A stretch of DNA of 64,000 nucleotides from contig CM043946.1 of NCBI GenBank assembly GCA_014529385.2, positions 17,131,077 through 17,195,076 of the forward strand. The letters are read 5' to 3'. Below, one piece after another: positions 35,629 through 47,895 of this stretch. Within the stretch, counting starts at the first letter, position 1; each line of letters opens with the position of its first letter. The position numbers and the translations under genes were made by a program. Source of the stretch: Adiantum capillus-veneris. Taxonomy: Eukaryota > Streptophyta > Polypodiopsida > Polypodiales > Pteridaceae. The notes under the pieces were generated by a model that was not told the origin of the DNA, ran no database searches, and worked only from the letters and a program-made list of their open reading frames with translations.

Positions 35629-35879
35629 ACTTTACTTCTCTTTTCTCGTGCTACAAAATTGCGTTCTAGAACTTGCCAAGCGTCATGTGCATGTTTGCGC
35701 TCATCTATGAAATGCACATAATTGTCATGCAAGGAGGTGATAATAATTTCCAAGGCTTGTTCATTTTTGGTTAGGTTTTGTGCACTTGCTATGAGAGTAG
35801 ATGCCCTAGTTTGCACTTCATCGGCTTCAGTTTGTTGCTCTAGGGATGTGTTTACAACAGACCACAAACTCTTCTTCAT
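35622..35879 (-). pseudogene. Ty1/copia gag, N-terminal part
   Basis: 85 codons (MKKSLWSVVNTSLEQQTEAD, ITSLHDNYVHFIDERKHAHD, AWQVLERNFVAREKRSK) with the usual copia gag wording; it continues after the LTR-like insert at 34,858. Confidence 0.7.
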
Positions 35880-36880
35880 AAGATATCCGCTTAATTTTGT
35901 TTTCCGATTATGAAATCCCTCCGATTGAACTTCCCTATTCCCTTTTCCCCCATTGTGCTATGAGGACGATCTTATCTTGGAGACGCTCCAAGACAGTGTT
36001 TGATTCCTCCAACAGATGCACAATTGCCCCTTAGGTGATAGTATAGAAATTTGTTGCATATATTTTTTTGCTAGGATGCAATTAATTTTTGTTACAGAAA
36101 AGGGAAGGGAGGGAGTGTTTCCTTTATGTGAAGCTCGTGTTCATTGATGGTGAAGCCCCTCTTCATAAATAAAGAAGTAGTGCCCTTTGCTTTGCTTTGA
36201 AAACTTGGAAGAAGGCCTTTGAATGCTCATAGAGTAGCCTTAAGCTTTGATAAAGAGAACCTTCAGCACTTGATGGGCTGGTTGCCTTTTGAAAGTGCCC
36301 AAAAAATATCCCTTCAAGAAAATGTGAGTGGGAATGCCTTCTCTGCTTGCGGAAGCTTTGCAAAACGGTAGCCGCGAGAAAGGCCTACAGTGGGGAGTGT
36401 GGCTCAAAGTCTTGAAGCAAACTGCACCATGGGAATGCTCTGTTGCAGACCCAAAAGTTTTAATAGTCTTTGCTTAATGTTATTTGGCATCCGAGCAGCA
36501 AGCTTGAAGTGGTAAGTGTGTGCACAGCTGCTACCAGATCCGCTAGTTCCAACAAAGCAAGTTGAATCTCCTTTGAGAGCCGCCCAACTTGCTACCCAAA
36601 AATGGGAGAAGGTCTGACCCCTTGACCTCACACAACCACCATATACAGTGTAGTCACCTTGGACCATGACGCCAACTCCATTTGGTTGTCAAAAAAGTGG
36701 GTTGTGTAGAATTTATGGTTGCTGCAGTAGTTTGGCCAGGAACAAAATGGATCAGATGTGCTCCAAATTGAGCATGGATTGGCTCATTTGAGAGCTATGC
36801 TTGAGGGGCTTGACACACACATCAGTAACAAATATTTAGGGCCATAAAATCTCAAGCTTGAAGTACAAAAAGGGCAAGGT
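35880..36880. other. Unassigned spacer
   Basis: No gene, LTR boundary or repeat that I could support. It lies between the copia gag start and the LINE and may be copia leader sequence. Confidence 0.35.
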
Positions 36881-36886
36881 TCAAAG

Positions 36887-37002
<116 letters not shown>

Positions 37003-38458
37003 CAATCAATGTGCCTCTAGTGTGAGACGAGGGGGGGCTCTGCTGTGGGAGTGGCTCTTGTGGCTGTCTCGTGTCTGCTCTGAAGAAGTCTATGATCCGT
37101 CTTTGAGACTGGCTAGCCTCGCCATTCATCAGGCTATCTCTGTGTCTGCGCAGCTCGAGCAAGAACAAAACCAGACATCTCTGATCTTCGTATCCCATGA
37201 CTCTTGAGAGTGGTCCAAAACCTTCTCTAAACAAGCAATGGAACCGGCCTCGTATCTCGTAGTAGACGGGGCAACGACATGTATAGTGTAGCTCTATCTC
37301 AGGTTCCATGTTACACAAGGGGCATGTCCTGTCCTCTGCTGGTACTCCTCTGTATCTCCCAGTCTCAATCCGCAAACAACTAGTGAGAAGATGTGCATAA
37401 CTGGCCAATAGCACATCGTATCCCATGAGACAAGTGTGTATCCATGTATCTGGGTCTCGCCACAAAACCATCTTCCGTAAGCTGGAGAAGGTGGTCTTTG
37501 TGAAAAGCCATCTTCGTGCCCAATTCCTATGCTGGTTGTATCCATGTCCTTCTGGTGTCTAGCTGGGTCAAAGGTCTTGGCGTATGAGCTTGGTGATCTC
37601 TCACTGTGTAAGGGTGAGAGATGGTGCATCCAATGAGTAATGGAATGGTGGCAGCCGGTCTATGCTGAACCCATATGCCTAAAACCATGATGTCATCTCC
37701 CCATACCAGCATGTTGTATCTCCTTGTATGGCTAACTGTCGAGAGGATTCAAGTGCTATGCGAGCATATCTGTCTCTAGGAAGTGCCCATGTGTGGTTTA
37801 TGAAGGAGACCGATCTCGTGAGCGCCTCCACCACAAGTGGGGGGGACACTAGCTCTGCTCGGATAATGGCACGTGGTACTGATGCCTTGGCTCTAATGAG
37901 CCGCGAGATCATAGAGACGAGAGGTTTCTCCATGTTCCCCCATACGTCTGAGCGACCCGTCCTCCCGTGGTGATCCAGTGAAGGTCCCCATATCTCGGTT
38001 CCATAGAGCAATGCTGAAGCCACCAAGGTGTCAAAGAGCCAGAGCTTCGTCCGGGGCTCCTGAAACTGAACGTGCGAACACATCCTCTCCAATCTACCAA
38101 ATGTTGTGTGGGCTCTAGTAAGTCTGGTTTCTGCTGCTCTTCTGAGTGAGAATGTAGGTCCGCTAAAAACCACTCCAAGGTAAGTGTAAGCGTCTGTGTA
38201 CTCCACAGTCTCCTGGCCGTATGTGAGTGTAGGTGTTTACCTCCTGATCCATTGTGGGGTGGTATTAAACACCATAACCTTGGTTTTACCCAGGTTGACA
38301 AACAAACCACTTTCGTGGGCAAACGTATGCAGAGCATCCAATTGACGTTGCATTCCCTCTGGGGATTCGGAGATCAACACTATGTCATCAACATATAACA
38401 AAAGTGGAATCCATGTCCCTGCCAACTGAGCACCTTTTTCCCCATCGCTGTCAATGTG

Positions 38459-38552
38459 TACAATGCCATGATCCCCCAAATGATCCACATACATACCGAA
38501 AAGTGGATGTGCCCTACTACTAATCTGTACAATGCCATGATCCCCCAAATGA
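38459..38552. repeat. 69-bp-period duplication within LINE RT
   Basis: acaatgccatgatcccccaa occurs at 38,459 and again at 38,528. On minus it repeats WGIMALY within RT just before the YVDD box and coincides with a frame change. Confidence 0.8.
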
Positions 38553-40519
38553 GTTCTGTGGGTACTCCCATTTCCTGTAATTTGCGCATCAGTCTAGCTC
38601 TGGGTACCGTGTCGAAAGCTTTGCGGAAGTCCACAAAGCTACAATAGATCCGTCTCCCATGAGATCTACCTTCCTCGATGATGGCCCTGAGTGTTAGGAT
38701 ATGGTCAAGAGCAGAGAAGCCTCTCCTGAATCCTGCCTGCCCAGTTGCACGTATTCCTTCCCTCTCTGCCCATCTACTCAACTGTTGCTCAAGAATGGAT
38801 GCATACAACCGTGCCAGTGTGTGCCCAATCATAATAGTGCGATAATTCCCAGGCTCCATGGGGTCTCCTGATTTGAAGATAGGTACGATTGTGTCACACA
38901 TGGCACGGTTAAACATAACTGCTAGAAGCTCTGCTAGTAGGTCTTTGGCATGCATGAAATGCTCAGCTACTAGGCCCTCATGATCATATGCTCTCCCAGT
39001 CTTCATACTGTCAATGGCTTTCTTCACCATCTTAGCAGCAGTGAAAAAGACACATGTATGTGGGCATGGGTCGGGGGGGTTGGGGAGGGGCGGCTGTCCA
39101 GGTACTGTGTATAAAGATGATGCGTACTGACCCCAGGTCTCTGTGGAGGAAATAGCAAGGGGGGGAACTTCTCATGAAAGATCCACCACGCCTCACACGA
39201 GTCTTGACTCAAGAATAGCTGATATAGATCCTACTCGAGTCTAGCCAAAAAAGCCCTCTTCTTTCGCCGCACCAGGCGTCGGAAGTCCATCTGTGACTGT
39301 TTGTGAGTGACGTCCCCCAACAGAACCTCCCTCTGAAGTCTGGCTCTAGTCTGGCGGCACTCCTCATCGTATCAGCTGTTCTGAGGCATGCTCCCAAATC
39401 GGCGGCTCTGCTCAGGCTGGGTGTGTGGGTATGCTTCAGTTGCTGCATCATGTAATGTCTGTGTCAGTATAGTAGTTAGCTCCTCTAGAGGTCGCCCCGG
39501 GTCCTCAGTGCATAGGCGTCTGTAGATTCCGTCCATGTATACAGAGTCCGTCTCCCTTGTGAATGTGTAGCGAGTAGGGGCTGCTACTCGTGGCCTGTGT
39601 GCTGCACTGAAATGGAAGGAGATGGTCATTGACACCAGAGAATGATCCACCGCCACCCCGACCGGTCTGGGCCCAACTGTGAGATCCTCGATACTAGAGA
39701 TGAGATTCGGTTGTGCCATGATATAGTCCACCGTGCTGGCTCCATGTGTGTGTGGGAAGCATGTAAAGCCTCCGGCAAGCAGGAAATCTCTATAGGCCGT
39801 TCACGATGGCCAATCCATGTGCAGTGCCCATGTCTATCAGGTGTCGCCCATACTCAGTATATTCCATATCGTGTGATAGTCTGGAAAGGCCCGTCTCTGC
39901 CACATCTATCTCTCTTAGCATCTCCTCTGAAGTATCATAAAACAGTGCCTGGTGATGGGCAGTCCTAGCAGTGAAGTCCCCAAGGATGATAATGTCACCG
40001 TCCCTAGAGAACTCCCATATGTCATCATCCAAAATAGAGAAAGGGGACTGTCCTCTGGGTGGTGCATAAACTGATGTACTCAGGGGAAAGTAACAAATAG
40101 CTAGATAGAGGTATCTGCCTGTCTCTGCTTTCAGTCTCACCCACGTGTACCTAGCCTGCTCATCCCTGCGGGCTATATGTATCAGTGGCTGTAGATCCTC
40201 TCTAAATAACACTGCCACTCCTCCCGAGCCCCGTCCTCTGTGCTCTGAGCGTGTCTCCTGTCTGTAGGTTGTCTCCCACCTATATCCACTGATGTGAGGC
40301 ATGGATTTCCCAGGGGCTTGGTGTGTCTCAGAGTAGAAGATGATGTCTCTTCCAGTAAAGCTATCCTCAAAAGCACCCACATCAAGACGCATAGATCCAT
40401 ATCAGTTAGGTTCTTTTGTTACTCTGACTTTGTATCAGATCCACCACTTTGTAACTTTCGGGTCTCATAGGTCATTATGGCCTTTTGAAGACGTTAATAT
40501 AACATTTCATTTCATTTCT

Positions 40520-40523
40520 CCCC

Positions 40524-40554
<31 letters not shown>

Positions 40555-40555
40555 A
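40520..40555. repeat. Poly(C) and (AC)n tract
   Basis: About 21 C followed by (AC)7, just upstream (minus sense) of the LINE endonuclease, near the presumed 5' end of the LINE insert. Confidence 0.9.
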
Positions 40556-40759
40556 GAGACAAATAAACCACCAATGAAATTTTATTATGCAATCACTAAA
40601 TGCAATGAAAGGAATTAGGATTTACAATTAGATTAAGAAACGGAGAGAGGGTAGCTTGAATAGTCTAGCTTAGAAGATGCTAATGCAAGAATTCTCGAGA
40701 TCTAAGAGAGAACTGATTAATTAGGCCTAGGTTGTTGAGCCATCGGCTTCAAGACCACT

Positions 40760-41564
40760 TGATGGGCTTGGAGATGGTTATGGAGGGTGAGTGAAAGAGC
40801 CATTCATGGTTGAGGCAAGGTGTTGATTAACACTTAATCATACAATAATTGCACAATTTAATTGGAACATAGTGTAGACAGAAAATGCATAGTTTGGTGC
40901 TTGAAAATGACTACAAGAGGTCTTTTTATATAGAGCTAGGCTAGGCTTCTTCTATGACATCATTGATGACCTTATATAAAGCTTCCAAATCAGCCAAGAC
41001 CACTTGCAAACTCGTATCCTCACTTTTAGGGGGTTTTTCTAGGCTCTTAAGAGCCCTCCCCCCATAGACCCATTAAAGGGCGAAATCATTGAAGAGCCAT
41101 ATATCCGTGACATGGACGCTGAACTTGTGCGCGCTGATTGTCACTGGCTTGAAACACTGAGTTAACCCTCAATAGCCAATCCAAATGGCGAATCTCCCAT
41201 GTGTGGGGTGGTTGAGAGACCCCCCAAGTGAAAAAGCAGATGTTATGTGCCAGTTGCACTGTTGTTTGAGCTGGTCATGGTTGAAAATATGGGGCTTGCA
41301 GCTTGTTTTAAAGGGCCCTCCCAATGCGCATTTAGAGAAAGGATGAGGGAGCCCTCTAACTCCTCCATAATACTTTTACTATGCCTAGGAAGAGACCTCA
41401 TGGGGTATACTATTACTTGGACTACTTTGGCCATGCTACACATGCCTTAGCCACATAGGATGCCCAGTAGACAAAAGAAAAATTTCATGGGTACAAAACA
41501 TCTTTCTTCCAAGGAAAGGTTCACAAAGAAGGCCGTGATCATAGGCCAAAGCCCATTCCCAACA
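40760..41564 (-). repeat. LTR copy 1 of a PPR-carrying short LTR element (805 bp)
   Basis: On minus it starts TGTTGGGAATGGGCTTTGGC at 41,564 and ends ccaagcccatca at 40,760. Two bases further left comes a mutated primer site (tggtcttgaagc on minus). TATA-like ttatatagag lies at about 40,925. It is about 95% similar by eye to LTR copy 2, 1,489 bp away. Confidence 0.7.
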
Positions 41565-42248
41565 TTCTGCCACAATAGCCGCATGTTGTTCTTGACAGTC
41601 ACATGTATACTTGTTGTAAGACACTACTTGTACAAGAAGTCTTTGTTTGAATTATCTAGATGGAAGCAAAAGCGTTGGATCCTTCTTTCTCAGGCAGCGT
41701 CTATCCAAGTTTTGTCTCGATTGCTTGCTCATGAGAGAATCTCTAGGAAAGCACAAAAAGTTATCAATGAGCTTCCAATCCAAAACATCGTCTCTTAGAA
41801 CGCATTGATTGCAAGATATGCACAACATGGTTGTGGAAAGGAAGCTCTATGATGTTTGCACGAGATGCAAAGGGAGATACAATCACAAAGATTTTCTGAT
41901 GGGCATCATCAACGGGATGCCATCTCTTGGATCGTGTTGATTACAGGATATTCCCAGATCTGGGTGTGTCAAGGGAGCTCTGATCTGCTTGTTGGCAAAG
42001 GGAAGGCATCTCTCCAGGTGCAATCACTTATGCTTGCACCTTCAAGGCATGTGGTCTTCTGCAAGATATTCACACGGGTGATAGAATTCATGATAAGATA
42101 GTGATTGAGCGTTCACATGGTTGAGAAGGTTCACAAGGAGATAGCTACTCAGTCTAGTTTAGAAGATGCTAATGCAAGAATTCTAAAGATCTAAGAGAGA
42201 AGTGATTAGTTAGGCCTAGGTTTTTGAGCCATCGGCTTTGATACCACT
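41565..42248 (-). mobile_element. Internal segment of a short LTR element carrying a PPR fragment
   Basis: 684 bp between two LTR copies. On minus: primer site tggtatcaaagc (42,246-42,235, one base from the initiator-Met site), ~110-bp leader shared with the sequence left of LTR copy 1, then host-derived PPR sequence in antisense, then ~75 bp to the next LTR. No gag or pol. Size and content fit a non-autonomous TRIM-type element with a captured gene fragment. Confidence 0.6.
41640..42117 (+). pseudogene. Plant PPR gene fragment
   Basis: On + it reads ISRKAQKVINELPIQNIVS, stop, NALIARYAQHGCGKEAL, stop, CLHEMQREIQ, then DAISWIVLITGYSQ and, after a frame change, GISPGAITYACTFKACGLLQ and DIHTGDRIHDKIV. 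This is the repeating 35-residue pattern of PLS-type pentatricopeptide repeat proteins, which bind organellar RNA. Two repeats plus parts of others remain; stops and frameshifts rule out function. The wording (ITYACTFKACG...IHDKIV) recalls fern and other seed-free plant PPR families, by memory only. Confidence 0.75.
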
Positions 42249-43042
42249 TGATGGGCTTGGAGATGGCTATGGAGGGTGAGCGAAAGATTCATTCATGGTT
42301 GAGGAAACATTTAATCATACAATAATTGCACAATTTAAATTGGAACATAGTGTAGACACAAAATGCACAGTTTAGTGCTTGAAATGACTACAAGAGGGCT
42401 TCTTATATAGAGCTACGCTAGGCTTCTTCACTGACATCATTGGTGATCTCAAGCAAAGCTTCCAAATCAGCCAAGACCACTTGCAAACTCGTATCCTCAC
42501 TTTTAGGGGGTTTTTCTAGGCTCTTAAGAGCCCTCCCCCCATAGACCCATTAAAGGGAGATATCATTGAAGAGCCATGTATCCGTGACATGGACGCCGAA
42601 CTTGTGCGCGCTGATTGTCACTGGCTTGAAACACTGAGTTAACCGTAAATAGCCAATCCAAATGGCGAATCTCCCATGTGTGGGTTGGTTGAGAGACCCC
42701 CCTAGTGAAAAGTAGCTGTTCTGTGCCAGTTGCACTGTTGTTTGGGCCAGTCATGGTTGAAAATATGGGGCTTGCAGCCTGTTTTTAAAGGGCCCTCCCA
42801 ATGTGCATTTAGAGAAAGGATGAGGGAGCCCTCTAACTGCTCCAAAATACTTTTATTATGCCTAGGAAGACACCTCATGGGGTATACTATGACTTGGACT
42901 ACTTTGGCCATTCTACACATGCCTTAGGCCACCTAGGATGCCCAATAGACAAGAGGAAAATTTCATGGGTACAAAACATCATTCTTCCAAGGAAAGGTTC
43001 ACAAATAAAGCCGTGATCATAGGCCAAAGCCCATTCCCAACA
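42249..43042 (-). repeat. LTR copy 2 of the PPR-carrying short LTR element (794 bp)
   Basis: On minus it starts TGTTGGGAATGGGCTTTGGC at 43,042 and ends ccaagcccatca at 42,249, 2 bp before primer site tggtatcaaagc. To its right, 43,043-43,290 repeats the sequence that lies right of copy 1, including the start of the PPR segment but lacking about 170 bp of it. Confidence 0.7.
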
Positions 43043-44089
43043 TTCTGCCACAATAGCCGGATGTTGATCTCGAGAGTCGCAAGTATACTTGTTGTAAGAC
43101 ACTACTTGTACAAGTAAGTCTCTGTTTTAATTATCTAGATGGAAGCAAGAGCTTCGGATCCTTCTTTCTTGGGAAGCGTCTATCAAAGTTTTGTCTCAAT
43201 TGCTTGCCCATGAGAGAAGGATCATCAATGGGATGCCATCTCTTGGAGCGTGTTGATTACAAGATATGCCCAGATTTGGGTGTGTGGCATACATATCAAC
43301 CAAACGCAACAAATGGGTGTTGAGACCATGGTGACATTGAGCGTGCTATGTAGGTGAAGATCAACAAAGTCGATTGTATTTCTAATTAGAAGTGAGAGTT
43401 TTTTCCAAGGACCGATGATCTATCACCAAGTGGGTCGCCTAGATTTTGAGTATTTTTGAAATCGACTTTTGTCTCTCCGCCTCACATATATGGTCTACGC
43501 ATACTTGGTTTAGATATGGTCTCACTCTATCAAGATGTCCAATACGCAAGGTTTTCCACATCTTAGCTTTTGTACATTAAAAGAAAAATCATTAAAGGAA
43601 TCCTTTTAATAGAGAGACCATTGACACAATGTCCTGAGCTTGCAAGCATATATTGTTCTTTAAAGGTGTTGTGCTTTAAGTGAACCAGGTGTATGATTTT
43701 ACATGAGTCCAAAGATCCACAATACGTTCATTACAACGTTAGGCAATGTGGATCCACAATACGTTAACGCATTACAACGTTAGGCAACACATTGAATAGT
43801 TCAAATGTCAATCTTTGGGTGCACTTGTTAGAGCACATATCCTTGTTGTTTAGCATGTCTCTTCATCTTCACTTGTAAGAGTACGTTTGCATTGAACTAG
43901 CTAATTATTGATACAATCTACTTGCTTCTATTCTTTGCATTTTACGGATAGTTTCTCTTGCAAATAACAAGTTTGCTTCTTGCACCTATGGATCCAAGAA
44001 TATAACAAAATGAAGCTTCTTTAATGGCAAACATAAGTACTTTTTTATTAAAAAAATCTTTAAAACTCACTCCCAACACTAAGGGTCCC
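43043..44089. other. Second, deleted PPR-side segment and unassigned spacer
   Basis: Bases 43,043-43,290 match 41,565-41,740 and then 41,908-41,970. The rest has no gene; a 37-bp direct repeat (gatccacaatacgtt at 43,714 and 43,751) is the only structure noticed. Confidence 0.5.
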
Positions 44090-44131
44090 CTATGTGATGA
44101 GCGAACGGCGGTGTGTGCAAGTGATAGAGCA

Positions 44132-44208
44132 TGCGAAGATGTGCAGGGTGTGTACCTTGAAGAGGGGCGAAGGCCTGCAGAGCAGAGGGCGCTAGGGAAT
44201 GAAGATAG

Positions 44209-44275
<67 letters not shown>

Positions 44276-44444
44276 ACACGATAGTTGGGGGAATAAGTTA
44301 GTGAGTAAAATGACTCACCTTTCCTTTATTAAAAGTATAGGACCAATTTTAAAGTTAGTGGCCAAGCTCAATGTGAACTTGGCCAAAGGTTAATAACCTT
44401 TAAACTATACACAAAAGGGGGCCATTTGGGCCTTTAACCCAACA
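44132..44444 (-). repeat. 3' LTR of the minus-strand copia element
   Basis: On minus it starts TGTTGGGTTAAAGGCCC at 44,444 right after the purine tract aagtgggaggt (44,455-44,445), and ends cacatcttcgca at 44,132. Contains (GA)30 at 44,213-44,272. Confidence 0.8.
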
Positions 44445-44449
44445 ACCTC

Positions 44450-46153
44450 CCACTTGAAGGCATAAATGGTGCCTTTAAGCTACATGACTTCCACCATCTG
44501 TATCCATAGCTGATGTTGTGCTTTGGATAAGCACTTAGCAAGAGCATCTGCTGGATTTTATGATCTATGGACCTTAACCAATGCAATAAGGCTATCCTCA
44601 AGAACTTCTCAAATGAAGTGATACTGCACATTAATATGCTTTGTGCGTGCATGAAACATGGCATTCTTTGCCAGACATATGGCACTCTGGCTATCACAAC
44701 CAAGCATAGGTGCCTTGGCAGGCAAACCGAACTCACTGCATAGACGTGCTAACCAAATAGCTTCTTTAGAAGCCTTAGTGGCTGAAATATATTCAGCCTC
44801 TATAGTAGACAATGCAACAATCTTTTGTAATGTAGAACACCATGAAACAACACCTCTCGCAAGAGTAAACACATAGCCACTTGTGGATTTCCGTGTGTCC
44901 ACATCACCAGCCATGTTAGAGTCACAAAAGCCCTTCAACTCCAATGGTCCTTTACCATAACAAAGGCATTTGTTTTTAGCCCCTTTCAAGTACCTCATGA
45001 TGGACTTCACTGCATCCCAATGCAACCTGCCTAGATTAGCCATAAACCGGCTCACAACTCCCACTGCATGGGCTATGTTAGGCCTAGTAGCAACCATAGC
45101 ATACATAAGTGAACCACAAGCTGAAGCATAAGGCACACTTTGCATGTCATTGGCTTCTTCCTTTGATTTGGGACAATCATCCTTGAAGATTTTGACATAT
45201 GGTTGTAATGGCACACCAAGAGGCTTTGCTTCAGCCATATTAAATCTGTCCAGCACCTTTTCAATGTACTTTTCTTGCGACAAATTCAATATGCGATGGT
45301 CTCTTTGCCTTCTAACACACACTCCAAGTATATGTTCAGCTGCCCCAAGGCCTTTCATTGAAAATGCAGATTTCAGTTACCCTTTACGAGCATCAATAAT
45401 GCTTCTTTTCTTTGCAGCTGTCAACATATCATCCACATAGAGCACAAGAATGATAGGGCTGCCATCCTCATCACGTTTGGTATACAAACAATGGTCTGCA
45501 TGGCTTCGTTTGTAACCATGTTTGAGCATGAAGCAGTCAAACTTCTTGTACCATTGTCTACATGATTGTTTTAGCCCATACAAGCTTCTATTGAGCATAC
45601 ATACCAAATGTTCCTTACCAAGAATAACAAAACCCTCGGGTTGCTTCATGTAAATCTCTTCCTCCACATCACCATGCAAGAAAGCGGTATGTACATCCAT
45701 TTGATCCATTTCCAAATCAAGAGAAGCCACTATTACAAACAATACCCACAAAGTGGTCGTCTTCACTACACGAGAGAACACTTCCTGAAATTCTATGCCC
45801 TTGGTTTGAACATATCCCTTTGCAACTAGCCTTGCCTTATACTTGGGTTTTGCATCAACTGTCTTGATTTTATACACCCATTTGTTAGGAATAGCCTTTC
45901 TTCCTTTGGGCAATTCCACCAAATCCCAAGTATGATTAGCATGCAAAGCTTTAATCTCTTTGTGCATAGCAAGCTCCCACTTGTCGCTGTGCTCATATAT
46001 CTTTGCCTCTTTATACGTAAGAGGCTCTCCCTCATCTGTCAACATAATGTAATGCAAAGAGGGATCATATCTGCTCACAGCTCGTCTTTGACGAGTAGAC
46101 CACCTCACCCAATGATCCACATTATCCGGCAATGGGTTTACATCAGGTGGCAT
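44450..46153 (-). pseudogene. Copia reverse transcriptase and RNase H
   Basis: Minus 46,153-45,377 holds RT: NHTWDLVELPKGRKAIPNKW, KARLVAKGYVQTKGI, DQMDVHTAFLHGDVEEEIYM, SLYGLKQSCRQW and LVLYVDDMLTA (intact YVDD). After a stop, 45,358-44,609 gives SACGSLMYAMVATRPNIAHA, GFCDSNMAGDVDTRKSTSGY, STIEAEYISATKASKEAIWL and CDSQSAICLAKNAMFHARTK of RNase H. In CDSNMAGD the usual Asp-Trp is altered. Function is lost through frame breaks. Confidence 0.85.
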
Positions 46154-46174
46154 GATAAAATCGTCAACAATGGG

Positions 46175-47895
46175 CTACTGTACATCATTTTCAGCACCAT
46201 TTTCAGCATTATTTTGTGGCTGCAAATGCCCTTCAGGAGCCTCAATTTGCTGCCCAACGTCATCTGGATCATCTACATTTTCAGCCATATGTGGTGCATC
46301 CTGAGGGTCAAAAATAGGACTAACAGGTGGCTGGTCATGCTGAAATTTAACCCTTTTATGGTCATGCTTTGAGGCACAATTGTTTTGAAGCAGCTTTGCC
46401 TCATTAAAAACAACATCCCGGCTGCATATAACCCTTTTGAGCTGAGGTAACCAAATCTTGTAACCCATTTCGCCTTCTTCACCATATCCCGTGAAAAGTC
46501 CTTTAATGGATTTTTCATCTAGTTTACTCCTCAACTCAGGTCTAACATGCACAAAAGCCTCGCAACCAAAAATGCGTAAGTGATCATATGAAGCAGGCTT
46601 GCCAGACCAAACCTCTTCAGGGATGTCACCTTTCAAAGACATGTGAGGGGATCGATTGCATATATGGATTGCAGTTTTCAAAGATTCTCCCCAAAATCCA
46701 TGAGAGAGATTAGCTGTGGACAGCATGCATCTCACCCTCTCACAAAGTGTCCTATTGAATCTTTTAGCCACACCATTAGAAGAGGGGCTGTATGGCACAG
46801 TAAGCTCCCTCTTAATGCCCAAATTTTCACAAAATTTGTTAAATCAGCACTTGTGAACTCCCCCCCATTGTCCGTACGCAAGCATTTTAGTTTTCTACCT
46901 GTTTGGGTGGTCACAAATGCATGAAATTTCTTAAACGCGGCAAAGGCTTCATCCTTAGACTTAAGAAAATAAACCCAAATTTTCCTAGAATGATCATCAA
47001 CAAAGGAGACAAAATAGCATGCACCTCCCATAGACTTAGTAGGCATGCTACATACATCAAAATGTACAAGATCAAGCACACAAGATTTACAAGAGACACC
47101 ACTTTAATAAGAACACTTTACTTGCTTGCCATATTGACATTCATTACAAAAGTCAAGCTTTGTGCCCTTAGCATCAAGCTTGTTCAAAGGACAAAGTTTA
47201 GAGAGGTCCTTTTGGCTCATATGGCCAAGCCTCTTGTGCCACAACTCCATGTGAGAGTGAATTTCAGCCAATGCAATAAACTTGCCCAACATGGCCTTTC
47301 CATGCATGCAGTAAAGTGTCCCTTTCTTTGTGCCCTTTACAATCAGCCTTGAGCCTTTAGTCATTTTCCATGATCCTCTCTCAAACAAGATGCTGTAACC
47401 ATGCATATCCATTTGACAAACAAAAAGTAGACTCTTCTTGATTCCCGGCACATATCTAACATCATGCAAGACAAGCTCATTTGTGCTATCTATGGAGAGA
47501 TGCACAGTGCCAATACCCTCAATGGAACATGCATGATTGTTTCCAAGGTATACATGGCCATGCTTGCCTGCATCAAAAGTAGAGAAACACTCCTTGATAC
47601 GAGTCACATGAAATGAAGCACCGGAATCAATCATCCAAGTCTGGGATAATGCATCATTGACAGTCAACAAAGCATCAATAAGATCACTCTTGGTGATCTG
47701 CATGTCCTGTGAAGGAACATTAAGAGAGGCATCAAAGTCATAAGCATCATCATCTGACAAAGTGGCACACAAGATGTCCTCTACATCTGACAGCTCCTCA
47801 ATCACAACACTAGAAGCCACATTGGCCTTCTCTTTGTCCTTTGAGCTATCATGTGCATCTCTCTTCCTTCTTCTCTTTATTTTTGTCTCCACCAT
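46175..47895 (-). pseudogene. Copia protease, GAG-pre-integrase and integrase
   Basis: Minus 47,895-47,104 contains the protease (TWMIDSGASFHVTR, VRYVPGIKKSLL) and the pre-integrase zinc domain (HMELWHKRLGHMSQKDLSKL, DFCNECQYGKQ). 47,079-46,732 holds the first integrase half (FDVCSMPTKSMGGACYFVSF, LRTDNGGEFTS). After a frame change, 46,822-46,175 holds NGVAKRFNRTLCERVR and the C-terminal part. Where the family has the catalytic Glu (NGVAERxNR) there is Lys. Confidence 0.85.

Noticed and set aside
46732-47079. Independent integrase gene
   Set aside because: It is the first half of the copia integrase, separated from the second half only by a frameshift.
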